64,000 nucleotides of DNA from Aotearoamyces nothofagi (taxonomy: Eukaryota > Ascomycota > Leotiomycetes > Leotiales > Tympanidaceae): assembly GCA_015345905.1 (NCBI GenBank), contig JADDTR010000003.1, positions 1,240,001 through 1,304,000 of the forward strand, in the 5' to 3' direction. Positions within the stretch are counted from its first letter, which is position 1. Every line of letters starts with the position of its first letter. The notes under the pieces were generated by a model. That model ran no database searches. It was not told where the DNA came from and saw nothing but the letters and a program-made list of their open reading frames with translations. Position numbers and translations under genes: made by a program. Of the stretch, positions 43,254 through 55,825 are shown piece by piece.

Positions 43254-43829
43254 TCAGGGTCCATCACCCAGGTTCCGCAGCCACTCCTCTATCTCCGCCC
43301 TCCTCCCCCTCCCCATCTCCCTCTCCTCAACCTCCTCCAAACAATCCCCCAGATGGTTCCGCACCTCGCGAAACGTCCACTCCAGATACGCCAGGTCGCG
43401 CACATCACGCCGCAGCTCCTCCCCCCTCGCCAGACGCGCCCTCTCGCCCCGCGTCCCACCCCCCCTCGCACCATCCACCGCCGCACCCACGACCGCGCGC
43501 TGCGCCCCCATCTGCCGATGCAGATCCGCACGCAGACAGCGCAGCGCCGTCAGCCGCGTGCATAGCCGCACATCCCCGACGGCCCCGTCCAGCCGCGCCC
43601 GCAGCGAGGGCGCCGCCGCGCCGCGGACGCCGCTCGTGGGGATTGGCGGCGCTGGGGCGGGCGGGCCGCGCGCTGTGAAGGGGCTTGCGAAGCGCGGCGC
43701 GCGCGGTGCTAGCGGTGCTGCGAAGGGCGCGCAGGCGGGCGCTGGCCCCCTGCCTGCTCCGGTCTTGGAGATGCGAGGGGGCTGCGTGCGACGAGGCGTG
43801 GGGCGAGGGCGGCGTGGCTTTCGCTTCAT
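43254..43829 (-). CDS. GC-rich ORF, Arg/Ala/Pro-rich N-terminus and helical C-terminus, unknown
   Basis: An intact frame of 191 residues from ATG at 43829 (MKRKPRRPRPTPRRTQPP). The N-terminal 85 residues are basic and Ala/Pro-rich. The C-terminal half is strongly helical and charged (ARLARGEELRRDVRDLAYLE, then FREVRNHLGDCLEEVEEREM), compatible with a coiled coil. GC content is far above neighbours and almost every third base is G or C, so long frames arise on both strands here; this one is preferred because of its heptad-like order. I do not recognise a family. A chance ORF in a GC-rich island cannot be excluded. Confidence 0.45.
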   Translation of the reverse strand: MKRKPRRPRPTPRRTQPPRISKTGAGRGPAPACAPFAAPLAPRAPRFASPFTARGPPAPAPPIPTSGVRGAAAPSLRARLDGAVGDVRLCTRLTALRCLRADLHRQMGAQRAVVGAAVDGARGGGTRGERARLARGEELRRDVRDLAYLEWTFREVRNHLGDCLEEVEEREMGRGRRAEIEEWLRNLGDGP

Positions 43830-44486
43830 GGGCTGTCGTGTGCGGGTTGTAGGCCGTGTGGAGGGCGTGGATACGTGCTCGAGATACTTGCTCGATCAAG
43901 ATGGGCTGCTCGACGAATACACCAATACGCCAATGCACAAAACCCCCCTCCCCAAAAAAATACTCAAGACGCAGGCATGCCCCCTCCCTTTATATACCTC
44001 CGCAGCACCCTCGCACCAGCCTCATGCCGCCTCCCTACCTCTCCGAGAAGACGCCAGCACCGATTCCAGAACCCACCACCGGCGTCTCGGAACTTCTCGT
44101 TTCAGACTGTTGTTTTCTTCTGTGCTGCTAGTCCTATCCAGATCTGGAGACTGTAAGAAAGAAGGGCGTTTCGTGGCTTGGTGGATGTTCGCTGTCATCA
44201 TCTCGAAGCGTCGGGGGGTCTGGTTATGAATCATGACGTGTCGACAGGTCACAGATTTTGAAATATGAATGATTCTATTTCTTTCTATCTCTTATACTAT
44301 CTATACTCTATAAATTTTAGAGACTAAAGTCAACTCAGACACTCTAGGAGAAAAACCCCTTTCGGAATTCGGACGCTATCCTCAAAGATCTGGATCGATT
44401 TATTTCAACACTCTATACTCCCACCATCTACCCACCAGTCTAGACATTTGTCTTTCTCTAAACTGCCATCTTCCTCTACTTTTCTT
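43830..44486. other. Intergenic between GC-rich ORF and ABC transporter
   Basis: Upstream of the GC-rich ORF and 3' flank of the ABC gene. A plus-strand frame at 43558-44229 crosses it but is antisense to the preferred ORF and has no domain. Confidence 0.4.
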
Positions 44487-47400
44487 CTATTCCATCCTCA
44501 TCTCATACATATCATATAACGTCTTAAACGCCGATGGTCCAGCAAGAAGATTGCTCGGGCTATCAAACTCCTTCAATACTCCCTTATCTAGTACTAAGAT
44601 GCGATCGAAATCTAAAATTGTCTCGAGTCGATGAGCTACGGCAATGATGGTGAAATTTGCGAACTCTTCGCGGATGATACGTTGCATTAGATTGTCAGTC
44701 TTGCGATCGACGCTGTAGGACTTCATGTTAATGCATGCTGCATAACTTGTAGGTTGATAGGAGAACTAACCTGCTCGTAGGCTCGTCCAACACCACGATA
44801 TTACCTGGTCTCAAAATTGCTCTTGCGAGACAAAATAATTGCCGCTGGCCGTGAGAGAGCATGTCGACGTCCATTTCGGCGTCTAAGCCACCTTTTGCTT
44901 CAACTATGTCGAAGAGTTGGACCTTTTTCAGCGCTCCCAAGAGGGCGGAATCAGGCTGTCTACTTTCTGGGTCCAGGTTGGAACGAATAGTTCCGTAGAG
45001 GAAATACGCTTCTTGAGGGACTGCATTCATGAGGGAACGCACTAATTGTCGAGGCACTGTAGAGATATCGATGCCGTCGATTAGTATTGACCCGCCGGTC
45101 AGTTCGATCATGCGGAAGAGAGCGAGGGCCATGGATGATTTGCCGCTACCAGATCGACCACAGATACCGACCTTCTCACCGGGTTTGATGGTAATTGATA
45201 GATTATTGAGGACATTGTTACCGTCGGGTTCATACGCTGCGGAGACTCCTCGAAATTCTACAAGACCACGGCTAGGCCATCCATCTGGCGGTATCTCGTT
45301 TTCACCCGGAAGGTTCTCGTCTGCTGTGCTAGCTTCGAATGTTTTGATTCTAGAGATGGCACCAATGGACGTCTCTAGCTGGGTCCATAGCATTAAGAAG
45401 TATTTGACCATTTCTGTGAACGAGATGACGTTGAGGAGCGCAACGCCAGTATATCCTAGATGGTGAATGAGCAGCTATTTCGTGACAAAATGAGAGTTCA
45501 CTTACCAGCACTGACTGTCTCTCTCAACTTCACGGCTAGTCCGACGACCAATACTGCCATAATCATCCCGGTAAAATCCGCGACGAACGTCAGCCAGCGC
45601 TGGATCATATAAAGCAGATAAAACGGCTTCTGTGAGGCGTCAAGGAGCTCATTATTAAGATCGTGATTATTCGCTTGCCACCCAAACGCTCTCAAACTAA
45701 CCAATCCGCTTAAGGATTCAATGAATTGTGTGCTGCTTAAAATTAATACCGAGAATCTGTCGAGGCCTTTTAGAAAGACTTACTACAATGGACTCTTAGC
45801 TTCTAAGTCCAAAAGTCGCATTTGACGCGAAGTGCGAAGATAGCACTTTTGGACGAAGTAGAATGCCACAATTAGGAATGGATAGATCAAGGCAGAATAA
45901 TAACTTCCAACTGCAATAAGGACAGCTTGTGCTATGCAAGATATGAAAAGTGATGTTGCATCGAGCAATGCTATTGCAAGCTCTCCGTCAATAATCTGGA
46001 TATCTTGGCTGAATCTGTTGCAATCAAGTTAATTACTGCTTCTCTAGTTAGAAGACTACATACCTATTGAGTGTTACGCCGGTGTCAGTCGTGCTAAAAA
46101 ATGCCATTGGTGCCCTGTAACAAGTTAGGTAGGTTCGAAAGGGAAGTGATGATCACATACGCCATAACAGTCTTGAGGATCTTAAAATGTAATGCCGCCC
46201 CTGATTTAACTGACATTGTAATCAAGGAATGTCTACTCATTGGATTAGTAAAGTTGGAGGATAGAGGGATTCCATCTAGAGAGCCTCTCATAGACAGGTG
46301 AAAAGCATCCTAGTGACCAAAATGTTGATCGACTTACCGGGCTAAGAAAAAAAGTACTAATAATGTGGATAATTGAAGAAAGGCATATATGCCTAGATAA
46401 AAAGCAGTCCTTGAGTTTCCGTTCGAAACACTATCAGACCACCACTCCAACCAGACAGCTATCCGTGATAATCAGCGTCAAACCCTAGCCCATAGCCTGC
46501 TTACTTACTCGGAAATGATTCCAAGAACCCGAAGATACACTGTAGTATCACAAAGAAAACGGTATTCCACGATCCGATTGCGGCAAAATAATACCAGTAC
46601 ACAGACATGTCGCTAACTTGTCTCGATGAATCACCCAAATCAGTACTCTGTGCTGATGACTGTACCGGAGCCAACTTGTACGTAGGACAAGTGTTTGACT
46701 GGTCTTCTTCGACCTGCTTCGAGGCTTTGTTCAAGGCAAAGCTATGCACATAGCCGTCAACTGCATTTAACTGGTCGAAAGCGCCTTGCTCAACAATTGT
46801 ACCGTCGGTTCCTAATGCCACGATCTGATCGGCTGATGGTAATAGATTGACTGGAATGGTTAGCTTAGTCACGAAACACAGGAGATGATGCATACCAGAA
46901 TGAGTCGCAACAACGATGGTAGTCTTTGAGGTACGGAGGAGACCGGTTGGTCCAAACACACGGCTGAAAACGTACTTTTCTGTTGTAGCATCGAGTCCAC
47001 TAAAAACATCATCAAATATTGCAATCTCCTTCTTAGCATAGACGGCACGAGCAATAGCCTAGAACGTGGGATTAGCATTAGAAAAGTCCAAGGGAATTTA
47101 TCAACTCGACTAACCACTCTCTGCTTTTGCCCGCCACTAAGTGTGATGCCGTTGCTACCAATCATGGTCTGATCACCATTGGGAAAGCTAGAGATGTCCT
47201 CGTCTAGAGCACAGGCGTGAATAACAGAGTTATACCAGGCGCTATCAAAGCTTGCAAATCCAAGGATATTCTTCTGTATAGATTGACTTAAGAGCCAGGG
47301 CGTCTGATCACAAAATGCAATGTTTGTCGTCGAAACATAAACGAACCCCTCGGAACTCGGAGTTTCTCCGAGGAGTGCTTTGAGCAAAGTAGTCTTGCCG

Positions 47401-49644
47401 CTGGCGACAGGGCCTATCAAAATAGTAAATTGAGATTTCCGGATGCTCAGATTGATGTCTTTCAAAACTGGTGATGCGGCCACGTCCCAGCCGAAGGAGC
47501 CACTGTTGATACTTATAACATCCGAGGTAGGCTCAATAGGAGTATAGGTACTTTCAATTTTTGGCTGCAATTCCACAAGTTCAATGAAGTCATCCGGAAC
47601 CCTGACCCTGGAGGTTTTACCCTTAATGTCCGTTGGTCGGCGAATCGGTTCCATAGAGCTTGGCCTTAGCAGACGGTGATCGTGTCTGGAAGGAGCAACC
47701 AGATACTTCTGAATGCGATCAAAGCAACCAATCGCTGCCATAAGAGTGGGGATTGCTTGGAAAAGCCGTGAAAGTGGTTGTGAAATCAATACAAGTAAAG
47801 AAGTGGAAGTAAACATTCTGCTGGTATCCAAAGAAAGACCCTCTCTGCTTTCTATGCCGATGAAAAGCCCAAAAGTAACCACAGGCGATAGCTGAAGAGG
47901 AATATAGGCCAGTATCAGTGTGAAGACCATCATTGCTCTAAACGAGCATCCCGCTACTAGCTCATCGACCCTTAATTTCTGGATCAGGACTGATAGTTTG
48001 CTTATCAGACCACTGATTTTAACCCCTTTCATTGAGCTCAACATTGTCGATGTGATACCTAAAAATTAGTTAAATTCATAGAGAGGTTTGGGCTGCTGAA
48101 CTCACCCACTCGTTTTTGAATGGCTACAACCCATTTCAACTGGCGTTTTCCAGCTGTAGAAGATAGACCAATTGTCACGGATCCAGCAACTAATCCGAGG
48201 TTAGATGAGCTTCTTGAATACCAGCAAATCCATACTTACCAACAGCAATAACAATAGGCGGAAGGCAGGCTAAACCCAGTTGTCGGTAAAGCAGGTACGT
48301 TGCGACTATGCTCTGGAGGAGACTCGCCCAAAACTCCTGAAACATGCGAAGTCCGTCAACAATTCTCTGGACATCAGTGCTCATCAAAGTCACAGCTGAG
48401 GAATTATCAAGCGCAGTGATTGATATCTCTGTTGTCTTGTGGTAAATCGCTGTGATGAGGGCTCCGCGAACCAGCGTAATCCACCTAAAGACTCGGTGCC
48501 AGTAGAAGCCTGTGGAGATCTAGATTGATAGTAAGTACGTACAAGATTTCCAAGGGGGTGAGTCCAATCATACTGCAATTCCAAGATAAGCAATTCCATA
48601 AGCACCAATTAAGCCATAACCGGTGCTCAATGGCTCGCTTGGTGTCTGCAGGAACTCCAAGAAGCGGTTTAAAAGTATGGGCTGGCAGAGAGTGAAACCG
48701 AGAAGGACGAGCCTTGGAATAATGGGTGAAACGATTTGCCATTTGAAAAGCTTCATAAGAACAATGACAAGCCGATACTTATTGCCAACCGCAGCTACAA
48801 GAAGAAGTCGTCAGCATAACTAGTTGGGATCTATAGACGGAGATTACTTGCTGTTCTCCCAGATCTTTGCAAAATCAGATCCAAGCCGCTCTGCCAGCAT
48901 CTCCTCGTCGATCGGATACAGGTCATCAACTGAAAGAACCCCATCAAACCCCTGCTTAAGGAGCTTATTCAACCACCAGAAAACGCTCCGGGAAAAGATC
49001 CCGCTGGTCTCCTCTGGACCCTTCCGCTTATCGCTAGAGCTGAGGAACCTTCGTTTCTCTCTTGCCTCCAAGAACAGGATAACGAGCTTGAAGGCGAGCG
49101 AAGCAGTGAAGAGACCTCGGATCGGCGCATTGTACCCGATCAGCCATAATGTTCTGACTCGGACTATATCAAAGAGAAGGGAGAAGAACAAGTAAATGCC
49201 GAGGAGGGCTGATGGCCGTAAGGACCTGGAGTGCTCGGTATACGAGAGGAGAATAAAGACCAAGGCATCGACGAAAGAGAGTGTGGCAGAGACGACGGTG
49301 GTGGACCTGCGCTGATGTGCCAGCGACCAGAAGATCAAGAGTGCGAACTGAAGCACGGCAAAGACGCCAATCGCAGCCTTCTCTATTTAGCAGAATCCGG
49401 GGAGATGAGGCAGGGTTGCGGGACTTCTTACAAGCTTGGTCAATTGATAGCTCCGGCCCCCAACGCGGCAGCGTCTCCCCCGCAAGGACAAGACACGGAT
49501 GGGCGCAAGCAGTATCAACAGCACGGACGGCACAATGGATAGGATGCTCTCCTCAAACGTCACGGTGAAGTCGAATTCGCGGCTGCAGCCATTGACGGCG
49601 GGGCCGAAGGTGCTGTCGGACAGACAGAGAGTAGTAGAGTCCAT
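44487..49644 (-). CDS. ABC transporter, class C (MRP/Ycf1-type multidrug conjugate exporter)
   Basis: Fifteen exons join in phase to 1464 residues: 49644-49432, 49380-48852, 48794-48574, 48519-48240, 48189-48106, 48058-47115, 47058-46896, 46850-46509, 46458-46338, 46235-46161, 46114-46064, 46014-45784, 45735-45506, 45455-44771, 44712-44487. Order is TMD0, TMD1, NBD1, TMD2, NBD2. NBD1 has Walker A GPVASGKTT (about 658), signature LSGGQKQR and a degenerate Walker B IAIFDDVFSGLD; NBD2 has GRSGSGKSS (about 1261), LSHGQRQL and VVLDEPTSSVD. The asymmetry is usual in ABCC proteins, which export glutathione, glucuronide or drug conjugates at the plasma or vacuolar membrane. Intron 2 appears to have a GC donor (GCAAGT): the nearby GT donor leads to a stop. 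The exon 9/10 join is the least sure. Confidence 0.92.
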
Positions 49645-50870
49645 TGTGCCCGCTCAGAAGACCGACTGGCTGCTCGAAGAAGCACGATATGTATTGTGCT
49701 GTACAGTACTTGTCCGGTATATACAGGATATATATACATATGGGAAGCATCTAGGGACGAAGAAATGAGAAGGTGACAAGGCATTTGTAAGCGCCAATGC
49801 CCATTGACGGATGCCTGATCAGGATATGGCTGCTGCCTAGACTAGACGGACGGACAATGAAGCTTTTGATGTCCCGGCCATGTTACACCTTCTCCATCGA
49901 GGCCAGTGCGGGTGGGTCCCGGCGGGGAGGGGAGTGGCCGCTGGGATGGCCTGGAATGGCCTGGGAGAGCCAGCCTGAGATAGCCTGGAATAGCCTGGAA
50001 TAGCCTGAGGGGGGCCTGGGGAGGGCGAGTTTAGTGAAGGTCCACAGCGTCTACAGCGTGCCGGAGCAGCAACGCCAGGGACAATACAATACAATACAAT
50101 ACAATACAATACAGAGCCTGTTAACCAAAGCCGGGACCGCCACAGCTCATTCGCTCAGCACGGCGACTCCCACGACGCGCCATCATGCCCGTCCCGCCGA
50201 ACATTCGGAGCGGCGCAGATGAAGCCCACGATACGATAACAGATATGTAGCAGCCAGGCCTGACGATTAGGTTAGGTTATGTATCTACCAGCGTGAAATC
50301 AGATCGCACTCCCGCATCGCTGCAGCCTAGAAGAGCAGCGTCACGGGCCGCGAGTACCCAGCAGGCGTGTCTCTGCCCGTCTGCGGAAGCCTCGCTGCGT
50401 CGTGTGCGTGCAGAGTGCTGCGCCTTTCTTTGCGATGCATCTCTCTCTGCCGGTTGTGCGCGCGTCAGATCGGGATACCATGTCTGATCTGGCGGCCGTC
50501 GCGGCGGGTGAGAAAAGGCAGCGAGGAGGATGAGGGAGGGAGTGCGTGATTGAGCAACAAGTTGCCGTCATCGGTTTTGTGGTCCGTCACTTGGCACGTC
50601 GGATCACGGTCTGCGAAGCTGCCTATTGGTGTTGCTACTGTATTTCTCTTGCTACGCTGCCCAATGGCTTCCCGCCAATTTGATACAGACTGCCCTTCCC
50701 ATCTGTGCATTCATACTTTCTCGCTCTCCTGTATGTATCGAGACGTACATTTGAACAATAGCGCTGGGAAAATACACCTCGCATGACTGACATCTGGTAT
50801 GCCATCATTCCAATCCAACCAACGCTTCAAATCAAAGCAGACCATGCACCGCCCAAGCAACCCAGCCCCC
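49645..50870. other. Intergenic: ABC promoter and GH79 3' flank, with simple repeats
   Basis: Contains an AGCCTGGAATGGCCTGG-like degenerate repeat at 49950-50015 and an (ACAAT)n tract at 50081-50114. No gene supported. Confidence 0.5.
50081..50114. repeat. (ACAAT)n microsatellite
   Basis: Nearly seven perfect ACAAT units. Confidence 0.9.
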
Positions 50871-52575
50871 TCAAAACTCCACCAAAACCGCGCTCGAATC
50901 CGGCACCACGATACTCACAGCTCCATTCCGAACCTGCACCGTCTCCGCCTGAGTGACGTTCCTCAGCCTGACCGGCTGGCCGTTATCCAGCTCCTGATTG
51001 TATGAGTACCCCGCAAACGAGATGCCCGAGATCGCATCACTGCCGTTCGCCCACAGCCTCTTGACCTGCACACTGCCCCCGTATCCGTATGCAACCGGGA
51101 GATCGAATTCGTATTGCAGTGTCGGCCTCTTGACTGGGTTGATTACGGATGACGTGCCGTTGACGGTATAGTTATACTCGCGCATGTTCAGCACCAGTGC
51201 TCTCTTAGGCGTGCCATCTACATATGCGACATATGCGCTCTCGAAGCTCTGTTCCAGCGGTACGTTGACTACTTGCACTTCCGAAGTATTTATATCCCGC
51301 AAGAAGCTCGCGACGGCGATACTGCCATAGTACGGCGCCTTGGTGCCGATCGTAGTCTTGGCCGTCGAGATGGGCTGCCAGGCGGCGTAGCGGTAATCGG
51401 TACCCTGATGCATGTGTACGCGTTTGATGCCCTGCGAGGCCGACCAGAGGTTGAAATCCACGCCCCAGAGAGCGGCGCCGAAGGCGTTGGAGAGGCCCGG
51501 CGCGCCTTCGTTGTAGAGACTGTTGGTTTCGCCGAGGATAAAAGGAGGTGCGGATGCTGGTAGCGAGTTTCGCACGGCGAGTTGCGCCGCAATGGATTGT
51601 ACGGTTCTGGTATGATTTAGGAGTGTGCCTTGGAGGGTTACGCCGGGTGATGTGGCGCCGCCGATGTAGCTATGGGATGTCAATATGCGGTTTGGCTTGG
51701 GTAGGTGAGGGGATGTACTTGTGGGAGGAGAAGATCCTGATGTCTTGATCGACGGCTAATCCAGCTTGCCATGTCTTGAGCGGCTTGAGATGATTATTTG
51801 TACCTGCAAACGAGGGAGCTAGATATCCATATGTATCATTTGCTGCCAGTTCCGGACACGCCTCTGCTAACTGGCTTTTGATAGCCCGGGTTCCATTCAG
51901 CCATTGGGCGACATAGGTTGATTCGTTCCAGGTTACGGGCCTAACGGGCCCTTGCGAAGACGTTGAATATAGGTCTGGCTCGTTTCCGTACTCCCACCAG
52001 AGTAATTTGCCGTCGCTGAGAGCTTTACATGCAAGCGGAACAGTTTCGAGGAGTGTATCCCAGCCTGCAGAGTTATTGCCGCCTAGACCGAGATTGAAAC
52101 CGTGGACGTACTTGGTGTCCGAAAAGGTATTGTATGATTCGAAAAACGATGGGCCGATGTATAGCGTTGTAGGATAGTCTACTGAACGAGCAGGATTGAT
52201 GATTCCGTAAGTGGCCGTCTCGAGACTGGCATTGTACAGGGCGTAATCTTGAGTGTTCCCGCCAACTCGGATATATGGCTTGGTTCCTTGGAGAGCGCCT
52301 AGATTGTTCAGGAGGTTATTTGAGAACAAATTGGGCGAGCTGTCGTTTCCTGAAGGTGTTAGTTTTCATGCTTTCTTGACTGGGCTTGGCCTCGGCTTAC
52401 CTGCAAAGTCTGGGAAGAAGGCGAGCTCAATTGAGTAGCTAACGAATGATTGCGGTATTGCTTCACTCGCATTGGCCGGTGGAGTTCCAGCTATAGTGAT
52501 TGTAGTAGTGGCATTGCCGGCTCTGGACAGATGAGCACAGCTTAGAAAAACAAGAACAGCCTGCAATCGCATCAT
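50871..52575 (-). CDS. Secreted GH79 family glycosidase (beta-glucuronidase-like)
   Basis: Exons 52575-52401, 52349-51719 and 51669-50871 give 534 residues. A signal peptide (MMRLQAVLVFLSCAHLSRAG) opens the protein. The TIM-barrel catalytic residues of GH79 are visible: acid/base Glu182 in WWEYGNEPDLY and nucleophile Glu316 in FILGETNSLYN. Upstream RVGGNTQD, and GAALWGVDFNLWSASQGI after the nucleophile, are also typical, and the C-terminal beta domain ends SIVVPDSSAVLVEF. About a dozen N-x-S/T sites fit a secreted glycoprotein. Fungal relatives remove glucuronic or 4-O-methylglucuronic acid from arabinogalactan and other plant polymers. A second in-frame ATG at 52572 makes the start uncertain by one codon. 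Confidence 0.9.
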
Positions 52576-54001
52576 GACTTGTAAAGGACAACGACTGATA
52601 ATAGTCTGCGACAAGGAATGGAATGGACAATGGACACTGTCTATCTTAACATAGAGCGATCGAGACAATTAGATGATCTCACATCGAAAAGGCACATCCG
52701 AGAACAACTCACAAAGAGCATCAATCGGCCTTTTAACTGCAGGAACAGAAACTCTAAAGCCCTGCGAGGCATGACTTATTCACTCCATCACGCCCGTCTG
52801 ATCAGGGCTCCTGCGGCCAGCTCGCAGTTCCCCGCACGGAGCGCAGGAGGGGATGCAAACGGCGGGGAAGGTCGAGCGTGAAAAACGGTGATCTTCGACG
52901 TCCCTGTCGTGCCCCCCTGGCCCATCAGCTGTGCCGAGTCGGCCCGGCTGAGAACCCGGCGGAGAATATGATAACTGTCGGTCACAACACCACAGCAAAA
53001 CGATGCTGTTGGAGTCCAGCACAGTCTAGTTTGCTTGGCCGGAATATTGTGATGAACGCATCAATGGCGGCGGCAGGATCCACTGCGATATTGCTGCAAT
53101 GCAGCCGCAGATGGAGAGTCCACCGGACCATAGCTGTCACGATCTGGCCAACTGCTGTCTAACTGTGCGGGGAAGGGCTGTTGTTCTGGCCAAGACGTCG
53201 AGGTGAGACATAGGGCGTTGCTAAGTATATATGAAAAGGCCCGTTTCAGGTGGGCTGTTCACCGTGGGACAGACGCTCGTACTCAGCAGGGACCACATGA
53301 CTCCTGTAGCAAGAAGCAACAGCCTATAGACATCCCGGGTGATCCAACACTCGGGAGGAATGGCATCGCAGACGAGGCTGTAGCTACAAGGGATGCTGTT
53401 CATGAGAAGAAGGATGAGAAGTAGGATGAGAAGTAGGATGCGAAGTAGGATGAGACAACAAGTTGCAGGAGCGGCTTTGTCTACGGATGCCAAGATGTTC
53501 CGTGTCACTGGCAGTTATCCCAAATCCACGTGATCAGGCATTCTGTGAAACGATGCAGGTATTTGGCGTGCTGGCTGTCTCTAAACTCAAGCAGTGGCAG
53601 CAAGCTCTGCACTCAGGAGGTTGATAAACTATAGCAAAGTGAAACAAGTAGTACAGCATCTCGCTGTGAATGTTCCGTATTATGACGACAGCAAATGCAT
53701 TACACCTTTGACCCTTGCCACCGAGCTCTTCCGAACACGCCTCTTACGACCGCAAAAAAGCAACCTGAGCTAATATCCCACCGCAACATTCAGATACATG
53801 CTATACACCCGTATTCCTTCGAATAGCCCACGTCTCTCTCTTCAAGGAATGACCTGGTTATGGAGCTCACCATATGCCCTCGTCCTGAAGACGGCGCCTC
53901 TTGCGAACCTGAGATCTTGTGGGGGTCTGAACGAGGGGCAGAACAAGCGATGGCGGTGATCGAACCGTACGTGCCGAGGGTCGATGGTCCTGCGGTGGAA
54001 G
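52576..54001. other. Intergenic between GH79 and coiled-coil gene
   Basis: GH79 promoter and 3' flank of the coiled-coil gene. Holds a 12-bp minisatellite at 53404-53456. No gene supported. Confidence 0.45.
53404..53456. repeat. 12-bp minisatellite (GAGAAGTAGGAT)n
   Basis: About four head-to-tail copies of a unit close to GAGAAGTAGGAT, with one or two mismatches per unit. Confidence 0.85.
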
Positions 54002-54972
54002 TTAGCAATGCCAGCCATAGACGTTCCTGCACGGTGAGCTTGCCAAATCTCCGTATCGTCTTTCTGTTTCTCGGGATACCAGGTGCTGGCCGAACATCCT
54101 CTCGGTTCCCGAACGACGAGCATGGGACCGATAGTCGGCCAGCTCTGTTCTCAGCTCGCAGTTCTCGCGGTCCCGCATGTCTAAGCGCAGCTTGAGGTCC
54201 TTGATCTCGAGATCGCGCTCTTTCTGGCTGTCGCGTGCCCTGGTCCACTTCTTGTGTATCGACTCGAACTCGGCGTGTGCTTTGTCCAACTTCTTTCTCT
54301 TCTTGGCGACATTTGCCTTCAGTTTCAATACCTCGTCTTCGCAGCCGTAATGATCCTTCTCATAGCCGATTTCCTGTTTCTCGACCTTGGATTTGAGAAT
54401 TTCCAGTTGGCTGGATATCAACGGGTGCTCGTCAATGAGCTGATCAATCTCGTTGGCTACTGCAGAAGTCCTGCGGTTGCTCGGACTGTAGGGTGATAGA
54501 GGCTCGAGCATGTTTGATTCCTGACTGGTGTCTGATGAGTACCCATACTCTCCTCCCATCGACTCGAACCAATTGGGATCCGGACGTCCGGGGTCAGGAC
54601 TAGACTCGTCAGTACTACTCGAGGAGCTTGATTGAATATCATCCTCGTCGGCTTCCGTGATTGTGGGGCTAATCTCTCCAGATGGGTTGGTCCGGGATGT
54701 GTGTGTCTTTGGTGTCTCGGGTGTCCTCGGGGTCTTAGGGGTCCTAGGGGTAGCTCCCGTTGCAGAGGTGAGCTTATCTACGGGGCTGTCATCCTCAACA
54801 GAAGTAGGTATATTGACGGCCAGAATGGCCTCCTCGGTAGGACTCATGGCAGTGGTAGAGGTGACCAAGTTCTCCGAAGCGGCTCTAAGCGCTTCTTTCA
54901 TTCCTAAGCTATGGTTAGTAGAGTTGAGGAAATAGGAGGACGCGTCTTACTCTGTGCTCGTGTAACAACCAT
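54002..54972 (-). CDS. Coiled-coil protein with TP-repeat linker, unknown
   Basis: Exons 54972-54951 (MVVTRAQ) and 54903-54002 join in phase over a 47-nt intron, giving 307 residues. An acidic, Ser/Thr-rich N-terminal half carries a TPRTPKTPRTPETPKT run (about 60-75), a string of proline-directed phosphosites, followed by a poly-Ser stretch. From about 160 to 260 the sequence is a likely long coiled coil (QLIDEHPLISSQLEILKSKV, later KKRKKLDKAHAEFESIHKKW and DLEIKDLKLRLDMRDRENCE). I recognise no named family. The build suggests a cytoskeletal or signalling scaffold, without evidence for either. Confidence 0.65.
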
Positions 54973-55825
54973 GTTTTAGAAAGCCTCCCTGATGGAGATG
55001 TTACGCGTGGAGTTGATTTAGAGCATGCGGGGTTGAAGCATACACCTTTGAAGGATGCGGGGTTGAGAAAAGGCAACAAAGTCCACCACTTGAAGAGAAC
55101 AACCTATTCTACAAGAGAATAACTTCCTATCACAAACAGTTATCTCTATCCGAGAACCCAGGTTAGATCCAGATGATCTGTGATCTGTATTGTTCAGATC
55201 GAATTTGGTTGTCAAGAGATAGAGCTTGAGTAAAAGTTCGGGGAGAATATTACCCCAGTTCAGGGAAGTTAAAAGTTGATATTCACTTTTGGAACTGTTC
55301 ACGCACCCCGGGTTTTATTTATTGGGGTCTCCGGTGCTTGTTACAGCTAGCTGGAAGTGAATTGATAACCGGAAGAGTATCTGTCAAACTAGCAAAAGAG
55401 AGCAATGAAGCTTGTATAGATATTAGGATTATATCCCTTCAAATGGGATGCTTGCAGTGAAGCAATTTATACTGTAGTAGCCAAAAATATATTATAAGGG
55501 CTTATATATAATATAATATAATATACCCCTGGAAATTTTATATCTTGCATAGGGACCTCAAATAAGGAAGGTATTTAGTATGTCTTATACTATACGACAA
55601 GCTCCCGAGAGACTTCACTTCATATTCCAACTAGGCTTCCAGGCCCAATACACTGATCACGATTTCAATGGTGTCTATCCGTAGCAATCTGAAAATTAAA
55701 ATGGCACGAGATAACAGAGTAAAGGTTCTGCCTTCGACACACCGAAGACACATATAGTCAATCGACGACAATCACTGCATGCTAGGCCAAACCGTTAGAT
55801 TGCTTCGTCAACGTCAATATAGCCT
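54973..55825. other. Intergenic between coiled-coil gene and QRI7
   Basis: Promoter of the coiled-coil gene and 3' flank of QRI7. Includes an AT-rich tract with TATAA units at about 55500-55530. No gene supported. Confidence 0.45.

Noticed and set aside
43558-44229. Plus-strand 223-codon ORF in the GC-rich island
   Set aside because: Antisense to the minus-strand ORF with more regular protein character; long frames in both directions are expected at such GC content.
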